Notes under the pieces: generated by a model
Told to the model about the DNA's origin: nothing
The model's database searches: none
What the model saw: only the letters and a program-made list of their open reading frames with translations
Part shown: in pieces, positions 1 through 8,472 of the stretch
Numbering within the stretch: position 1 is the first letter of the stretch
Layout: each line of letters begins with the position of its first letter
Assembly (NCBI GenBank): GCA_964493205.1
Contig: CAZBMJ010000047.1
Location: 1-13,208, forward strand
Direction of reading: 5' to 3'
Source of the DNA: CAZBMJ01 sp964493205
GTDB lineage: Bacteria; Myxococcota; UBA727; JABDBI01
DNA: 13,208 nucleotides
Made by a program: the position numbers and the translations under genes

Positions 1-2
1 TA

Positions 3-1433
3 GCTAAAGCCAATGCTCTTCAAACAGACACGGACAGTGATGGTATGGGCGATGAATGCGATTATTGTCCTAATGATGCCACGAACACTTGTACTACCAA
101 CGTAGACACAGATGGAGATGGTATTCCAGATGATTGGGATAATTGCTCTTTGGTTTCTAACTCTTTACAAGCTGACACAGATAGCGATGGTATAGGTAAT
201 GCTTGTGATACGTGTAACGATATAGACAATGATGGCGTAGGTGATGCAGGTTTTATTAATACAACTTGCGCCATATCTAACGGTCCAGATAACTGTCCTA
301 TTCATCAGAATCCAACACAATTAGATGTTGATGGAGATGGTCAAGGTGATGCTTGTGATGAAATTCATAATCAAGATCAAGATGCTGATTTAATTTTAGA
401 TGTTAATGATAATTGTCCTCATATATATAATCCTACTCAATCTAATATAGATAATGATTTATTTGGTGACTCATGTGATTCATTTAATGATGTTGATAGC
501 GATAGTGATGGCGTACTAAATATAGTAGACAATTGCCCACTTGATGCTAATCCTTCTCAAGGAGATACAGATGGAGATGGTGCTGGCAATCCTTGTGATG
601 TATGTACAGATAGTGATGGTGATGGCGTAGGTGATCCTGGGTATAATAATTCTCAATGTTCTAGTGCTAATATAGATGATAATTGTGTTTATAAAGTTAA
701 TACAAATCAATTAGATACAGATTTAGATGGCATGGGTAATGCTTGCGATATTTGTCCAAAAGGAAATAATGATTTAGATACTGATAATGATGGTATAGCT
801 AATGCCTGTGATTACTGTCCAAATGATGCTACTGATAATTGTGCGTTTGCTTATGTAGATACAGATACAGATGGTATTCCAGATGATTGGGATAATTGTT
901 CATTGATTTCTAACTCTGTACAAGCTGATTATGACAGCGATGGCATAGGCGATTTTTGTGATCCTTGCACAGATATCGATAGAGATGGAATAGGTGATGC
1001 TGGTTTTGCCAATACTCAATGTAGTCTAAATAATATAAAAGATAACTGTCCTTTTACTTATAACCCACAACAAGAGGATTTAGACAATAATAGTGTTGGA
1101 GATGCTTGTGAGTCTACTGACGAAACGATCATAATTCGTAGCGGTGGTAGTGGAAATGGAATTAGAGATTATGCTCCTTATGAGGACGAGAATAGAGATG
1201 AAGAATATAATAATGAAGAAGAAAAATCTCCTAAAGATAATAATCCAGAAGAACAAGATTTTGGCAATAATTCTCAATCAGTAGACAATATGCCTGATGA
1301 TAATAAGTCAGAAGAAGAAAATAACTTTATGGGTTGTTCTGCTAATAGCTTTGGTAATAAGTATGATGGATTATTGATGCTATTTGTTATGCTCTATTTA
1401 AAAGCGAGAAATAGATTTAAATTGAACTTTTAA
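3..1433 (+). CDS. Thrombospondin type 3 repeat surface protein, 5' end outside window
   Basis: This is the C-terminal 476 codons of a longer protein. The frame is open to the left edge and the residues before the ATG at 45 already form a calcium repeat, so that ATG is probably internal. Almost the whole visible part consists of Asp-rich, Cys-containing thrombospondin type 3 repeats (DxDxDGxGDxCD). They include at least seven DNC...N..Q.D.D.DG.G..CD units and three D.C.D.D.DG.GD.G units ending in Cys. Such repeats bind calcium and form rigid extracellular stalks. From about 1135 to 1325 the chain becomes a Gly/Ser then Asp/Glu/Asn-rich linker. It ends in a short tail: Cys at 1335, a hydrophobic stretch at about 1368-1400, then Lys/Arg residues. 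This layout resembles C-terminal cell-surface sorting signals of the MYXO-CTERM/GlyGly-CTERM kind. Repeat identity is clear; the sorting role is inferred. The ligand or exact function is unknown. Confidence 0.85.
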   Translation, partial: AKANALQTDTDSDGMGDECDYCPNDATNTCTTNVDTDGDGIPDDWDNCSLVSNSLQADTDSDGIGNACDTCNDIDNDGVGDAGFINTTCAISNGPDNCPIHQNPTQLDVDGDGQGDACDEIHNQDQDADLILDVNDNCPHIYNPTQSNIDNDLFGDSCDSFNDVDSDSDGVLNIVDNCPLDANPSQGDTDGDGAGNPCDVCTDSDGDGVGDPGYNNSQCSSANIDDNCVYKVNTNQLDTDLDGMGNACDICPKGNNDLDTDNDGIANACDYCPNDATDNCAFAYVDTDTDGIPDDWDNCSLISNSVQADYDSDGIGDFCDPCTDIDRDGIGDAGFANTQCSLNNIKDNCPFTYNPQQEDLDNNSVGDACESTDETIIIRSGGSGNGIRDYAPYEDENRDEEYNNEEEKSPKDNNPEEQDFGNNSQSVDNMPDDNKSEEENNFMGCSANSFGNKYDGLLMLFVMLYLKARNRFKLNF

Positions 1434-2254
1434 AACATTAATTTCATACTTACGCCAAGGTTTCTATTAGCTCCTAGGAATAAATCTTGGCTATATAAAA
1501 AATCAATATCTATGGTTTCAGCTAACAGTCCTGCACCTAGACTTATTAATTGATTATTTTGATAAAATTTGTTTTTATAGCCCATTCGCCATGCAAAAAT
1601 CTCAACAAAAACAAATTGTGAACCAAAGCTTAGTTCATGAAGTAATTTGTTATTACTAAAGGCATCGTTCATTAACCAATCAGAAGAAAGTATGAGCGGA
1701 AAAGTTTCTACTATTTTTGAAAAATCATAAGAACCAGCTAAAGAAATTCCAAGAGGATTATGTCTATTAATAAAATAAAAAGCATTATTAAATACTAAGG
1801 CAGAAGCAAATCCTATTTCTGAGTTAAAAAGCAAACCAAAATCCATATGCATAAAATTAAATTCTTTTTCATATTTATAAGCTAAAGAGCTTCCAAGAGA
1901 TAAAAGATTTTCTACAATAGGCATAGCTACTGTGAGATAAGCATTTTGTGACTCTGATTTTTTATCTTTAATATCAGCATAATAAAGAAGACCTAAGGCC
2001 CAATCAGTGGTTTTAGAGTCTACTATTGAGGCAATAATAGTGTTGTTTGAGTGTAAGAAACTTCTTTCATAATCAACTTCAAAAGCCATTTTTTTGCTTT
2101 TTAAAATACCTGCAGGATTGTAGAAAATTACATCATTAGATAGAGCCACGCTACTATAAGCCCCGCCAAAAGATTGTGCTTTTATGCCAAGATCAGTGTT
2201 AGAACATATATAATTGCTAATAAATAAAATTATATACAAGAAAGCTTTTTTCAT
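1430..2254 (-). CDS. Outer-membrane beta-barrel protein, PorV/FadL-like
   Basis: A 274-residue protein with an N-terminal signal peptide (MKKAFLYIILFIS...) and no convincing lipobox. After it comes a segment with FGGAYSSVALSNDVIFYNPAGI. The pattern 'GGA..A...D....NPAG' is typical of the N-terminus of PorV/PorQ and FadL/OmpP1 barrels. The rest alternates polar and hydrophobic residues in short strands. The chain ends in a strand with a terminal Phe (...SMKLMF), the usual beta-barrel assembly signal. I infer an outer-membrane barrel; the substrate cannot be told. The gene faces the calcium-repeat gene and the two stop codons overlap by 4 bp, with no room for a terminator. Upstream it diverges from orn across about 100 bp. 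Only a weak GGA precedes the ATG. Confidence 0.65.
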   Translation of the reverse strand: MKKAFLYIILFISNYICSNTDLGIKAQSFGGAYSSVALSNDVIFYNPAGILKSKKMAFEVDYERSFLHSNNTIIASIVDSKTTDWALGLLYYADIKDKKSESQNAYLTVAMPIVENLLSLGSSLAYKYEKEFNFMHMDFGLLFNSEIGFASALVFNNAFYFINRHNPLGISLAGSYDFSKIVETFPLILSSDWLMNDAFSNNKLLHELSFGSQFVFVEIFAWRMGYKNKFYQNNQLISLGAGLLAETIDIDFLYSQDLFLGANRNLGVSMKLMF

Positions 2255-2353
2255 GACTAAATGTCCAAAGATTTTGTTTGCCTCTTTATTTAATCTAATA
2301 AAAGGGATAATGTAAGCCTATTACGTATTATTTAAGTGTTAAGTGGAGAAGGT

Positions 2354-2914
2354 ATGTCTAAGCAAATGAATCAAGACAAAATTTATGACAAGTGGGTTTG
2401 GTTAGACTTAGAAATGACCGGTCTTGATGAGGCTACTTGTGCTATTTTGCAAATTGCCATGATTATTACGGATCACAATTTTAATGTATTGGCAGAAAGA
2501 GACATCCCTGTTTGGCAACCTGAGTCTGTTTTGTCATCTATGATACCAATCGTTAGAAGCATGCATACCAAAAATGGTCTATTAGATAGGGTAAGAACTT
2601 CAGAATTTTCTTTAAGCGAAGCTGAAAGTGAATTAATGACTATTTTATCCAAACACGTAGAGTATAAAAAAGGCGTTTTAGCCGGCAATTCTATGTATAT
2701 TGATAGACGATTTTTACAAAAATATATGCCTTCTTTTGAGGGTTATTTACATTACCGTCAAATAGATGTTTCTTCTATTAAAATTATTTCTCAAGCTTGG
2801 TATGGGCAAAAAGCTAAACCGCCTAAAAAAAATAGCTCTCATACAGCTTTGCAAGACATAAAGGACTCCATAGAGGAATTATCTTTTTATAAACAAAATA
2901 TTTTTAGAGGATAA
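2354..2914 (+). CDS. orn: Oligoribonuclease
   Basis: Orn is a 3'-5' exonuclease of the DEDDh family that degrades 2-5 nt RNA fragments, including linear di-GMP (pGpG), in the cytoplasm. The 186-residue length matches the family. The catalytic set is visible: D18 and E20 in WLDLEMTGLD, D117 in GNSMYIDRRFL, H163 and D168 in SHTALQDI. HYRQIDVSSIK is also characteristic. I chose the ATG at 2354 rather than the in-frame GTG at 2336. The ATG has a GGAGAAGG ribosome binding site directly upstream, and the alternative would only add six residues that do not resemble the family. No confident promoter is visible in the gap before it; GATAAT at 2306-2311 is a possible -10 box without a good -35. Confidence 0.95.
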   Translation: MSKQMNQDKIYDKWVWLDLEMTGLDEATCAILQIAMIITDHNFNVLAERDIPVWQPESVLSSMIPIVRSMHTKNGLLDRVRTSEFSLSEAESELMTILSKHVEYKKGVLAGNSMYIDRRFLQKYMPSFEGYLHYRQIDVSSIKIISQAWYGQKAKPPKKNSSHTALQDIKDSIEELSFYKQNIFRG

Positions 2915-2966
2915 TTAGTTTTAAAACCATATAGTTTTCAAAACTTGAAAAACATAGGGTTAAAAT

Positions 2967-3347
2967 ATGAAAAATTATTTATCTGTTCTTAGTTTATTAG
3001 TTTTTTTGGGTGATAGCGCCATTGCAGGATTAGAAAACTTGCCTTCACTTTTAAAAAAAGACACTATGCAAGTACGCAGAACAAAAAGGATAAATTATTG
3101 GCAAGAGGCATTACAATGTTTGAAAAGCCAATCTGCTGAAGCAGATGTAATTGATCCATTAAGTAAGTTTAGAAAAGAGTATGAAGAGCTTTTACAAGGT
3201 AGAGCTTTTAAAATGGTTTTATTTTTCCATTCTAGAGAAAAAAATTCCACACCAGAATATTTTTATATAGTTGTAAAAGATGAAAATAACTATGTAAGAG
3301 TAGAATTTGTTGATGGCAAACAAGTGTTAGGTGAAATATTAGAATAA
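2967..3347 (+). CDS. Small predicted secreted protein, unknown
   Basis: A 126-residue protein with a clear signal peptide: MKNYL, a hydrophobic core, and a likely cleavage after AIA at residue 20. I do not recognise the mature part. It is charged and looks helical at first (KKDTMQVRRTKRINYWQEALQCLK), with a single Cys. Its second half alternates in a beta-like way (FKMVLFFHSREK, YFYIVVKDENNYVRVEFVDGK). The protein probably lies in the periplasm or outside the cell. AGGG lies seven bases before the ATG. The gene starts 52 bp after orn and is followed 69 bp later by another predicted secreted protein, so the three may share a transcript. That is inferred from spacing only. Confidence 0.65.
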   Translation: MKNYLSVLSLLVFLGDSAIAGLENLPSLLKKDTMQVRRTKRINYWQEALQCLKSQSAEADVIDPLSKFRKEYEELLQGRAFKMVLFFHSREKNSTPEYFYIVVKDENNYVRVEFVDGKQVLGEILE

Positions 3348-3384
3348 ACAGTTGCTTGAATAATTTTTTTAATATATTTCTTTA

Positions 3385-3408
3385 ATCCTTATCACTTAAA
3401 ATAAGGAT
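3385..3408 (+). promoter_or_regulatory. Perfect hairpin enclosing the ribosome binding site
   Basis: ATCCTTAT (3385-3392) and ATAAGGAT (3401-3408) are perfect complements around an 8-nt loop. The right arm contains the only Shine-Dalgarno sequence (AAGGA, 3403-3407) for the ATG at 3417. In the mRNA the arm would hide this site, so translation of the next gene may depend on opening the hairpin. No T-tract follows, so it is not an intrinsic terminator. Confidence 0.5.
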
Positions 3409-3416
3409 GTTATTAA

Positions 3417-5111
3417 ATGAGATTACAACTCTTAATACTGTTATTTTCTTTTTTTGCAGGTAATTTTTGTTTTGCAAGTGATACATGCAAAAAAATTTCC
3501 ATTGCTTCTTTAAGAAAACTAGCGGAAGAAACTAACTATCAAGCACGGCTTTTTGAGGCAAATAAACATATTAGTGATGTGGATAAAGAAAGCTTTTTAG
3601 GCCAGCTAATTGGTGTTGTGGCACAAAAAGAATTTAAAAATAACTATGAATATTTAAAAAATGATTTTGAAAACTTGGCTAAATATCACTTAAATATTTT
3701 TTATAGTAAAACTAATAATTCGCCAGAGCTTATGAGCAATGCCTGGTGTGAAGAATTAAAAAATAATAAGGATTCTTCTGAAGAGCAGTTCAAAAAGCAA
3801 TTTTGTCTTTTTGAGCTTCCAACTGCACCATGCTATTTTGCTAATTATATTATGGTAGCTATTGACCCCAAAGAATTTGTTATGCTTGATGCTTTTTGTA
3901 AAACCCTGTGGGATATAGAACTTTTTGCAAAAAATAAAAATTTTAGTGAAGATAATGAGCTTTTTTTTAAAGTAAATAAGTACCTTTCTAAGTGTAGTAT
4001 TGAGGAGCAAGAAATCTTAATTGGATATTTTTTTGGCAATATAGCACTAGATATAGTGCTGCGCTATATACCTTTTTTAAACAGTAAAAAATTGAGAGAA
4101 AAATTTATTCAATATCTTGAACGCAATAATGTAGAAAAAGAAAAAGTGTGTAAATTAATAAATATACAAAATACCTATTGTACAGGTGATGTATATGAAA
4201 AATTAAAAAGACAATATATAAAAAATGGTGCTACTGATCAAAAAGACTTTATAAAATGGGAGTTTAATAATAATAATTATATTGTTCTCCCAGAGCATAA
4301 ATTTTTAAAAATACAAAAATTTCATGAAGCGCTAGATGGGGATCAAGTACAAAATACATGGCCTTTTTTATACGGTGAAACAAAGGAATCTTTCTTTTAT
4401 TCGAGTAAATATTTTTATAATCAAAAAGGAAATTCTGAAGACCTTGATAAATTAAAGAATATTGTTGCTAAATTGCTAAACCTTGAGGAAAATTTTTCAG
4501 AAGATGAGAAAATTTTTTTTGATAGCTTATTATTTTATGAGTATGGAAAAAATGATTTTATAGAGCGACATAAAGAATTTTTATCTGCAATTATTAAAGT
4601 GTTTAATCATTCTATATTCAGTAACAATGATCATAGAGCTTTAGAGTTACAACAAAAGATTTTTTTAGAAGATAAAAATGAAAATGCTATTATTGTAAAC
4701 TTAATGCAGCCTGAGATTACAGAAGAAAAAAAAGTACTAGTACAAAAATTATTTTTAGTTAGTAACGTTGATGATGGTTATTTGGGTGAAGAACGTTTGA
4801 CTGCTTTGGTGAAGTATTTGAAAAAATTTCCACGACATACTGAATTAACTAACTATATAAATTCTCTAATTACATATCAAAAAGAAAGAGATGTAACGAA
4901 GCTGGCTTGTGATAATGAGCAAAGTATGGTTTTGGCTCGATTGATGCAAGATGCAAAAAAAGGTGAAAATGTTGGATTTAATCCTGAAGATGAAAAATCT
5001 CTTGAAGCCTTTGCTAAAGAAATGACCAAAATAGCTGGTCATAATTCTGAAAAAGCAATTCAACTTCAAAAGAAATTTTTAGAGTATTGCGGTTATGAAT
5101 TAGAAATTTAA
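3417..5111 (+). CDS. Large predicted secreted protein, unknown
   Basis: A 564-residue protein with a signal peptide (hydrophobic core LLILLFSFFAG, likely cleavage after CFA near residue 20). I recognise no family. The mature chain is rich in Lys, Glu, Asn and Phe, looks mostly alpha-helical, has scattered Cys residues, and shows no further obvious membrane segment. Helices such as EKKVLVQKLFLVS and ERLTALVKYLKKF could suggest an alpha-repeat fold, but I cannot confirm repeats. It is probably periplasmic or exported. Its ribosome binding site lies in a hairpin. Two runs of eight T inside the coding region (at 3961 and about 4513) are possible slippage sites. Its last 12 bp overlap the end of trpA on the other strand. 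Confidence 0.65.
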   Translation: MRLQLLILLFSFFAGNFCFASDTCKKISIASLRKLAEETNYQARLFEANKHISDVDKESFLGQLIGVVAQKEFKNNYEYLKNDFENLAKYHLNIFYSKTNNSPELMSNAWCEELKNNKDSSEEQFKKQFCLFELPTAPCYFANYIMVAIDPKEFVMLDAFCKTLWDIELFAKNKNFSEDNELFFKVNKYLSKCSIEEQEILIGYFFGNIALDIVLRYIPFLNSKKLREKFIQYLERNNVEKEKVCKLINIQNTYCTGDVYEKLKRQYIKNGATDQKDFIKWEFNNNNYIVLPEHKFLKIQKFHEALDGDQVQNTWPFLYGETKESFFYSSKYFYNQKGNSEDLDKLKNIVAKLLNLEENFSEDEKIFFDSLLFYEYGKNDFIERHKEFLSAIIKVFNHSIFSNNDHRALELQQKIFLEDKNENAIIVNLMQPEITEEKKVLVQKLFLVSNVDDGYLGEERLTALVKYLKKFPRHTELTNYINSLITYQKERDVTKLACDNEQSMVLARLMQDAKKGENVGFNPEDEKSLEAFAKEMTKIAGHNSEKAIQLQKKFLEYCGYELEI

Positions 5112-5906
5112 AGTCGCTCGATTAATTTTTTTAATAAATATATCTAACTCTTTAAGTAAAATATCTTCGTTATATAAGTTTTCTTCTATAATAGAAGTTA
5201 TTTTAGAGCCAATAATTACACCTTTACCACCTTGAGCTATGGCCTGTTTAACTTGTTCTGCTGAATGTATGCCAAAGCCAAATACTGCAGGTGGTGCATT
5301 ATATTTTTGTAACAAATTAATAATATGCTGGCTTTTAAACTCTAAATCATTGCTTGCTCCAGTGACGCCATCTCTGCTTACCACATAGGTATAGCCTTTG
5401 CCTAAGCTCGCGATTTCTTTTATTCTTTGCTCAGAAATGTTAGTGGGAGCGATAAAAACAGGATCTATATGATTTTTTAAAGCAATATGCACAAATGTTT
5501 TTGCTTCTAGTAAAGGTAAATCAGCGATGAGAACAGAGTCAACGCCGCTTTTTGTTGCTGTTTCATAAAAAAAATCTATATTATTTTTATATACTAAATT
5601 GGCATAGGTTAATATACCTATGGGAATTTCTTGATGAATACTTCTTATTTCAGCGATCAGGTTAAAAATATTTTTAATAGGTATGTGATTTTTTAAGGCT
5701 CTAAGAGTAGCTTTTTGTATAACAGGCCCATCTGCGATGGGGTCACTAAAAGGAATGCCTAATTCTAGAGCGTCAGCGCCACTGTTAATAAGCTGTAAAA
5801 TAATTTTTTTACTTACTGCTAAGCTTGGATCCCCAAGCATCACAAAGGGTATGAAAGCTGCTTTTTTATTTTCTAAATTTTTAAACATTGCTTCATAACG
5901 GCTCAT
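5100..5906 (-). CDS. trpA: Tryptophan synthase alpha subunit
   Basis: TrpA cleaves indole-3-glycerol phosphate to indole and glyceraldehyde-3-phosphate. It passes indole through a tunnel to TrpB in the alpha2beta2 complex. At 268 residues it has the family length (about 260-270). The signature LELGIPFSDPIADGP carries the catalytic Glu (residue 48) and Asp (residue 59). Further family motifs are ILTYANLVY, SVLIADLP, YVVSRDGVTGA, FGFGIHSAEQV and GVIIGS. It is the last gene of the operon. Its ATG overlaps the trpB stop as ATGA, with AGGGG upstream for its own ribosome entry. Its final 12 bp overlap the convergent secreted-protein gene, and I see no terminator after it. Confidence 0.97.
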   Translation of the reverse strand: MSRYEAMFKNLENKKAAFIPFVMLGDPSLAVSKKIILQLINSGADALELGIPFSDPIADGPVIQKATLRALKNHIPIKNIFNLIAEIRSIHQEIPIGILTYANLVYKNNIDFFYETATKSGVDSVLIADLPLLEAKTFVHIALKNHIDPVFIAPTNISEQRIKEIASLGKGYTYVVSRDGVTGASNDLEFKSQHIINLLQKYNAPPAVFGFGIHSAEQVKQAIAQGGKGVIIGSKITSIIEENLYNEDILLKELDIFIKKINRATLNF

Positions 5907-7111
5907 TTTACTACCCCTAAATGGCTTACTGGCATTACCCTATCTTTTAACAGCTCACAAACAGTTTCTAAATCTTTATCTCCCCGGCCCGATAAACAAA
6001 CCACTAAATTAGTCTCTTTAGTGGCTTTTTGAGCCATTTTTATGGCAAAAGCTACAGCATGAGCTGATTCCAGTGCTGGAATAATGCCTTCGCATTTTGA
6101 TAACTGCCATAAGGCATTTAGGGCTTCTTCATCGCTAACTGATTCATACTGAGCACGATTAATAGATTGCAAATAAGCATGCTCAGGGCCAACTCCTGGA
6201 TAGTCTAATCCTGCTGAAATACTGTGAGACTCAGTTATTTGTCCTTCCTTATCTTGCATGATTTTCGTGAGTGCTCCATGTAGAATTCCCACACTTCCCT
6301 TTGATAAGGTAGCTGCATGTTTATTTGTATTTACCCCTAGTCCAGCTCCTTCTACGCCAATTAAAGCCACTTCTTTGTGCTCTATAAAATCCGCAAACAT
6401 ACCCATTGAGTTAGAACCTCCACCCACACAAGCTATTACAGCATCTGGTAATTTGTTTATTTGCTCTTTGATTTGTGCTTTTGTTTCCCTAGAAATAACT
6501 CGTTGAAACTCTTTTACTATGGTGGGAAATGGGTGAGGGCCTACTACACTGCCAATAATATAGTGAGTATCTCTAAAATTTAATGACCAATCACGCAAAG
6601 CTTCGTTTACTGCATCTTTTAGGGTTTTTTCACCAGAATCCACGGCTATGACTTCTGCACCTAATAACTGCATGCGAAAAACATTAAGTTTTTGACGCTC
6701 TACATCTTTAGCACCCATATAAACTTTGGTTTTTAATGAAAATAATGCGCCAGCTAATGCCGTAGCCACGCCATGCTGTCCTGCACCAGTTTCAGCAATA
6801 ATAGAAGTTTTACCCATGCGCTTGGTTAATAAAGCTTGAGCTATTACTTGATTGGTTTTATGAGCACCACCGTGAAGTAAATCTTCTCTTTTTAAAAAAA
6901 TATTTACGAGCTTGTTAGGACTTAAATTTTTGCATAAATAAAGCGGTGTAGGTCTGCCTGCATAATGTTTTAAGTAATAAGATAGCTCATCATTGAAATC
7001 TTTGTCGTCTAAATAGTTATAAAAATATTCTTCCAGCTCTTCTAAGGGTGCTACCAATACTTCTGGTACAAAAACTCCTCCAAATTCGCCGAACTTGCCA
7101 CTATATTTCAT
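5903..7111 (-). CDS. trpB: Tryptophan synthase beta subunit
   Basis: TrpB is the PLP enzyme that joins indole and serine to form tryptophan. The 402-residue length is normal. The PLP lysine is K85 in GGAHKTNQ. The catalytic Glu is E107 in AETGAGQHG, and the phosphate-binding loop is CVGGGSNSMG. LDYPGVGPEHAYL and LESAHAVAFA are standard TrpB1 motifs, so this is the TrpA-partnered form. The ATG overlaps the trpCF stop as ATGA. AAGGA precedes it inside the trpCF tail. The stop in turn overlaps the trpA start by 4 bp, which suits the equal amounts of the two subunits required. All key residues are present. Confidence 0.98.
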   Translation of the reverse strand: MKYSGKFGEFGGVFVPEVLVAPLEELEEYFYNYLDDKDFNDELSYYLKHYAGRPTPLYLCKNLSPNKLVNIFLKREDLLHGGAHKTNQVIAQALLTKRMGKTSIIAETGAGQHGVATALAGALFSLKTKVYMGAKDVERQKLNVFRMQLLGAEVIAVDSGEKTLKDAVNEALRDWSLNFRDTHYIIGSVVGPHPFPTIVKEFQRVISRETKAQIKEQINKLPDAVIACVGGGSNSMGMFADFIEHKEVALIGVEGAGLGVNTNKHAATLSKGSVGILHGALTKIMQDKEGQITESHSISAGLDYPGVGPEHAYLQSINRAQYESVSDEEALNALWQLSKCEGIIPALESAHAVAFAIKMAQKATKETNLVVCLSGRGDKDLETVCELLKDRVMPVSHLGVVK

Positions 7112-8472
7112 TTTTTTTCCTTAAGAGTATTAAAAATATTTTTTAATTTATACGAGTCTTTATTTCCTAAATCATCTTCTGCGCCAGAGGCGATGTCTAA
7201 TACTATGGCATTTGTAGTTTGCGCTTCTTTGATATTATTTTCCTTAATGCCACCTGCCAGTACAAATTTATGAGAGTTTTCAAGCTTATTAAGCAAACTC
7301 CAATTAAATGCAAGCCCGCTGCCTCCCAACATATTTTCATTAAAAGTATCCAGCACTATGCAATCTGCTATTAAATTTTTGGGCCAATTAATGTGATCTT
7401 TTACTTTAATACACTGCCAAATTTCACAAGACTTAGGCAATTTTTCTCTAAGTTGCGCAATATATGACTGGCTTTCGTTTCCATGCAGCTGTACAAAGGA
7501 TAAGTTTAAGCTCTTTACTAATTCACAGATTTCAGCTTGAGTATGATCAGCAAACACTCCACCATACATAAGAGGAGCACTATCTATTATATTTAAAGCT
7601 TGTTCTTTGCTAATATATCTTCTAGATTGTTTAATAAAGTTAAGCCCACCATAATAAGCTCCAGCTTCATAAGAAATTATAGCCTCTTGTGGGGTTTTTA
7701 AACCACAAATTTTAATTTTGCCAAAGATCATTTCACGCAAAGCTAGATCAATTCTTTTGGCAGACATTAAAGAAGTACCTATTAAAAAGCCATCTACCAA
7801 ATGCTTATAGATTTTTATTTGTTGGTGGTTTTTATACCCTGATTCAGAAATTACTACACTATTTTTATGAGCCAATTTGCTTAAGTTTATAGTTGTTGTC
7901 AGATCAATTTTAAGGGTTTTTAAATCGCGATTGTTAATGCCAATAATACTAGCTTGCAAATTATTAGCTCGTAGCATTTCTTCTTTAGTATGAACTTCCG
8001 TAATAATATCTAAATCAAGTTCTTGTGCTATTTTTTGGCAAACTAAATACTCTTGGTCGCTTAGCACTGAAAGCATCAATAAAATAGCATCGGCCTTATG
8101 ATATCGCGCCTCATAAACTTGTAGGGGGTCAACGATAATATCTTTGCATAAAACTGGGCATTTAACGCTCTTGCGCACTTTTTGCACGTTGCTCATGGAG
8201 CCTAAAAAAAATTTTTCATCAGCCAGCACAGAAATAGCGCTGGCAAAAGGTTCATACACTTTTGCAACTGATACCACATCAATGTCTTTGTTAATAATAC
8301 CCAGTGATGGGGAGCCAAGTTTAATTTCACAAATAAAAGCGGTGTGATTATTGTGTAAGGCGTTTAATAAACTTCTGTCACTTTTAGTAACGTTATTTTT
8401 ATACGATAATAACCGTTCTTGATTGTGTTGAACTAAATATTTTTTATGTTGGATAATCTTATCTAGTGCCAC
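7108..8472 (-). CDS. trpCF: Fused indole-3-glycerol-phosphate synthase / phosphoribosylanthranilate isomerase
   Basis: A bifunctional enzyme for two consecutive steps. The C-terminal TrpF part isomerises phosphoribosylanthranilate to CdRP; the N-terminal TrpC part closes CdRP to indole-3-glycerol phosphate. Domain 1 (about residues 1-250) has FICEIKLGSPS, LCKDIIVDP, GINNRDL and VISESGY. Domain 2 (about 253-454) has KICGL with the catalytic Cys, LHGNES, VLDTF...GGSG with the catalytic Asp, and LAGGI. The fusion matches the E. coli arrangement and length (about 453). I chose the GTG at 8472 because GGAG lies seven bases before it and the product begins at the usual place. The upstream ATG at 8493 has no comparable support. 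With this start the gene overlaps trpD by 14 bp. Confidence 0.95.
   Translation of the reverse strand: MALDKIIQHKKYLVQHNQERLLSYKNNVTKSDRSLLNALHNNHTAFICEIKLGSPSLGIINKDIDVVSVAKVYEPFASAISVLADEKFFLGSMSNVQKVRKSVKCPVLCKDIIVDPLQVYEARYHKADAILLMLSVLSDQEYLVCQKIAQELDLDIITEVHTKEEMLRANNLQASIIGINNRDLKTLKIDLTTTINLSKLAHKNSVVISESGYKNHQQIKIYKHLVDGFLIGTSLMSAKRIDLALREMIFGKIKICGLKTPQEAIISYEAGAYYGGLNFIKQSRRYISKEQALNIIDSAPLMYGGVFADHTQAEICELVKSLNLSFVQLHGNESQSYIAQLREKLPKSCEIWQCIKVKDHINWPKNLIADCIVLDTFNENMLGGSGLAFNWSLLNKLENSHKFVLAGGIKENNIKEAQTTNAIVLDIASGAEDDLGNKDSYKLKNIFNTLKEKK

Noticed and set aside
2935..2951. Inverted repeat TTTTCAA/TTGAAAA after orn.
   Set aside because: It is AT-only apart from one pair per arm, with a 3-base loop and no T-tract; too weak to call a terminator or operator.
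4043..4060. Perfect palindrome AGCACTA/TAGTGCT inside the large secreted-protein gene.
   Set aside because: It lies wholly within coding sequence, is a single copy and has no context pointing to a function.
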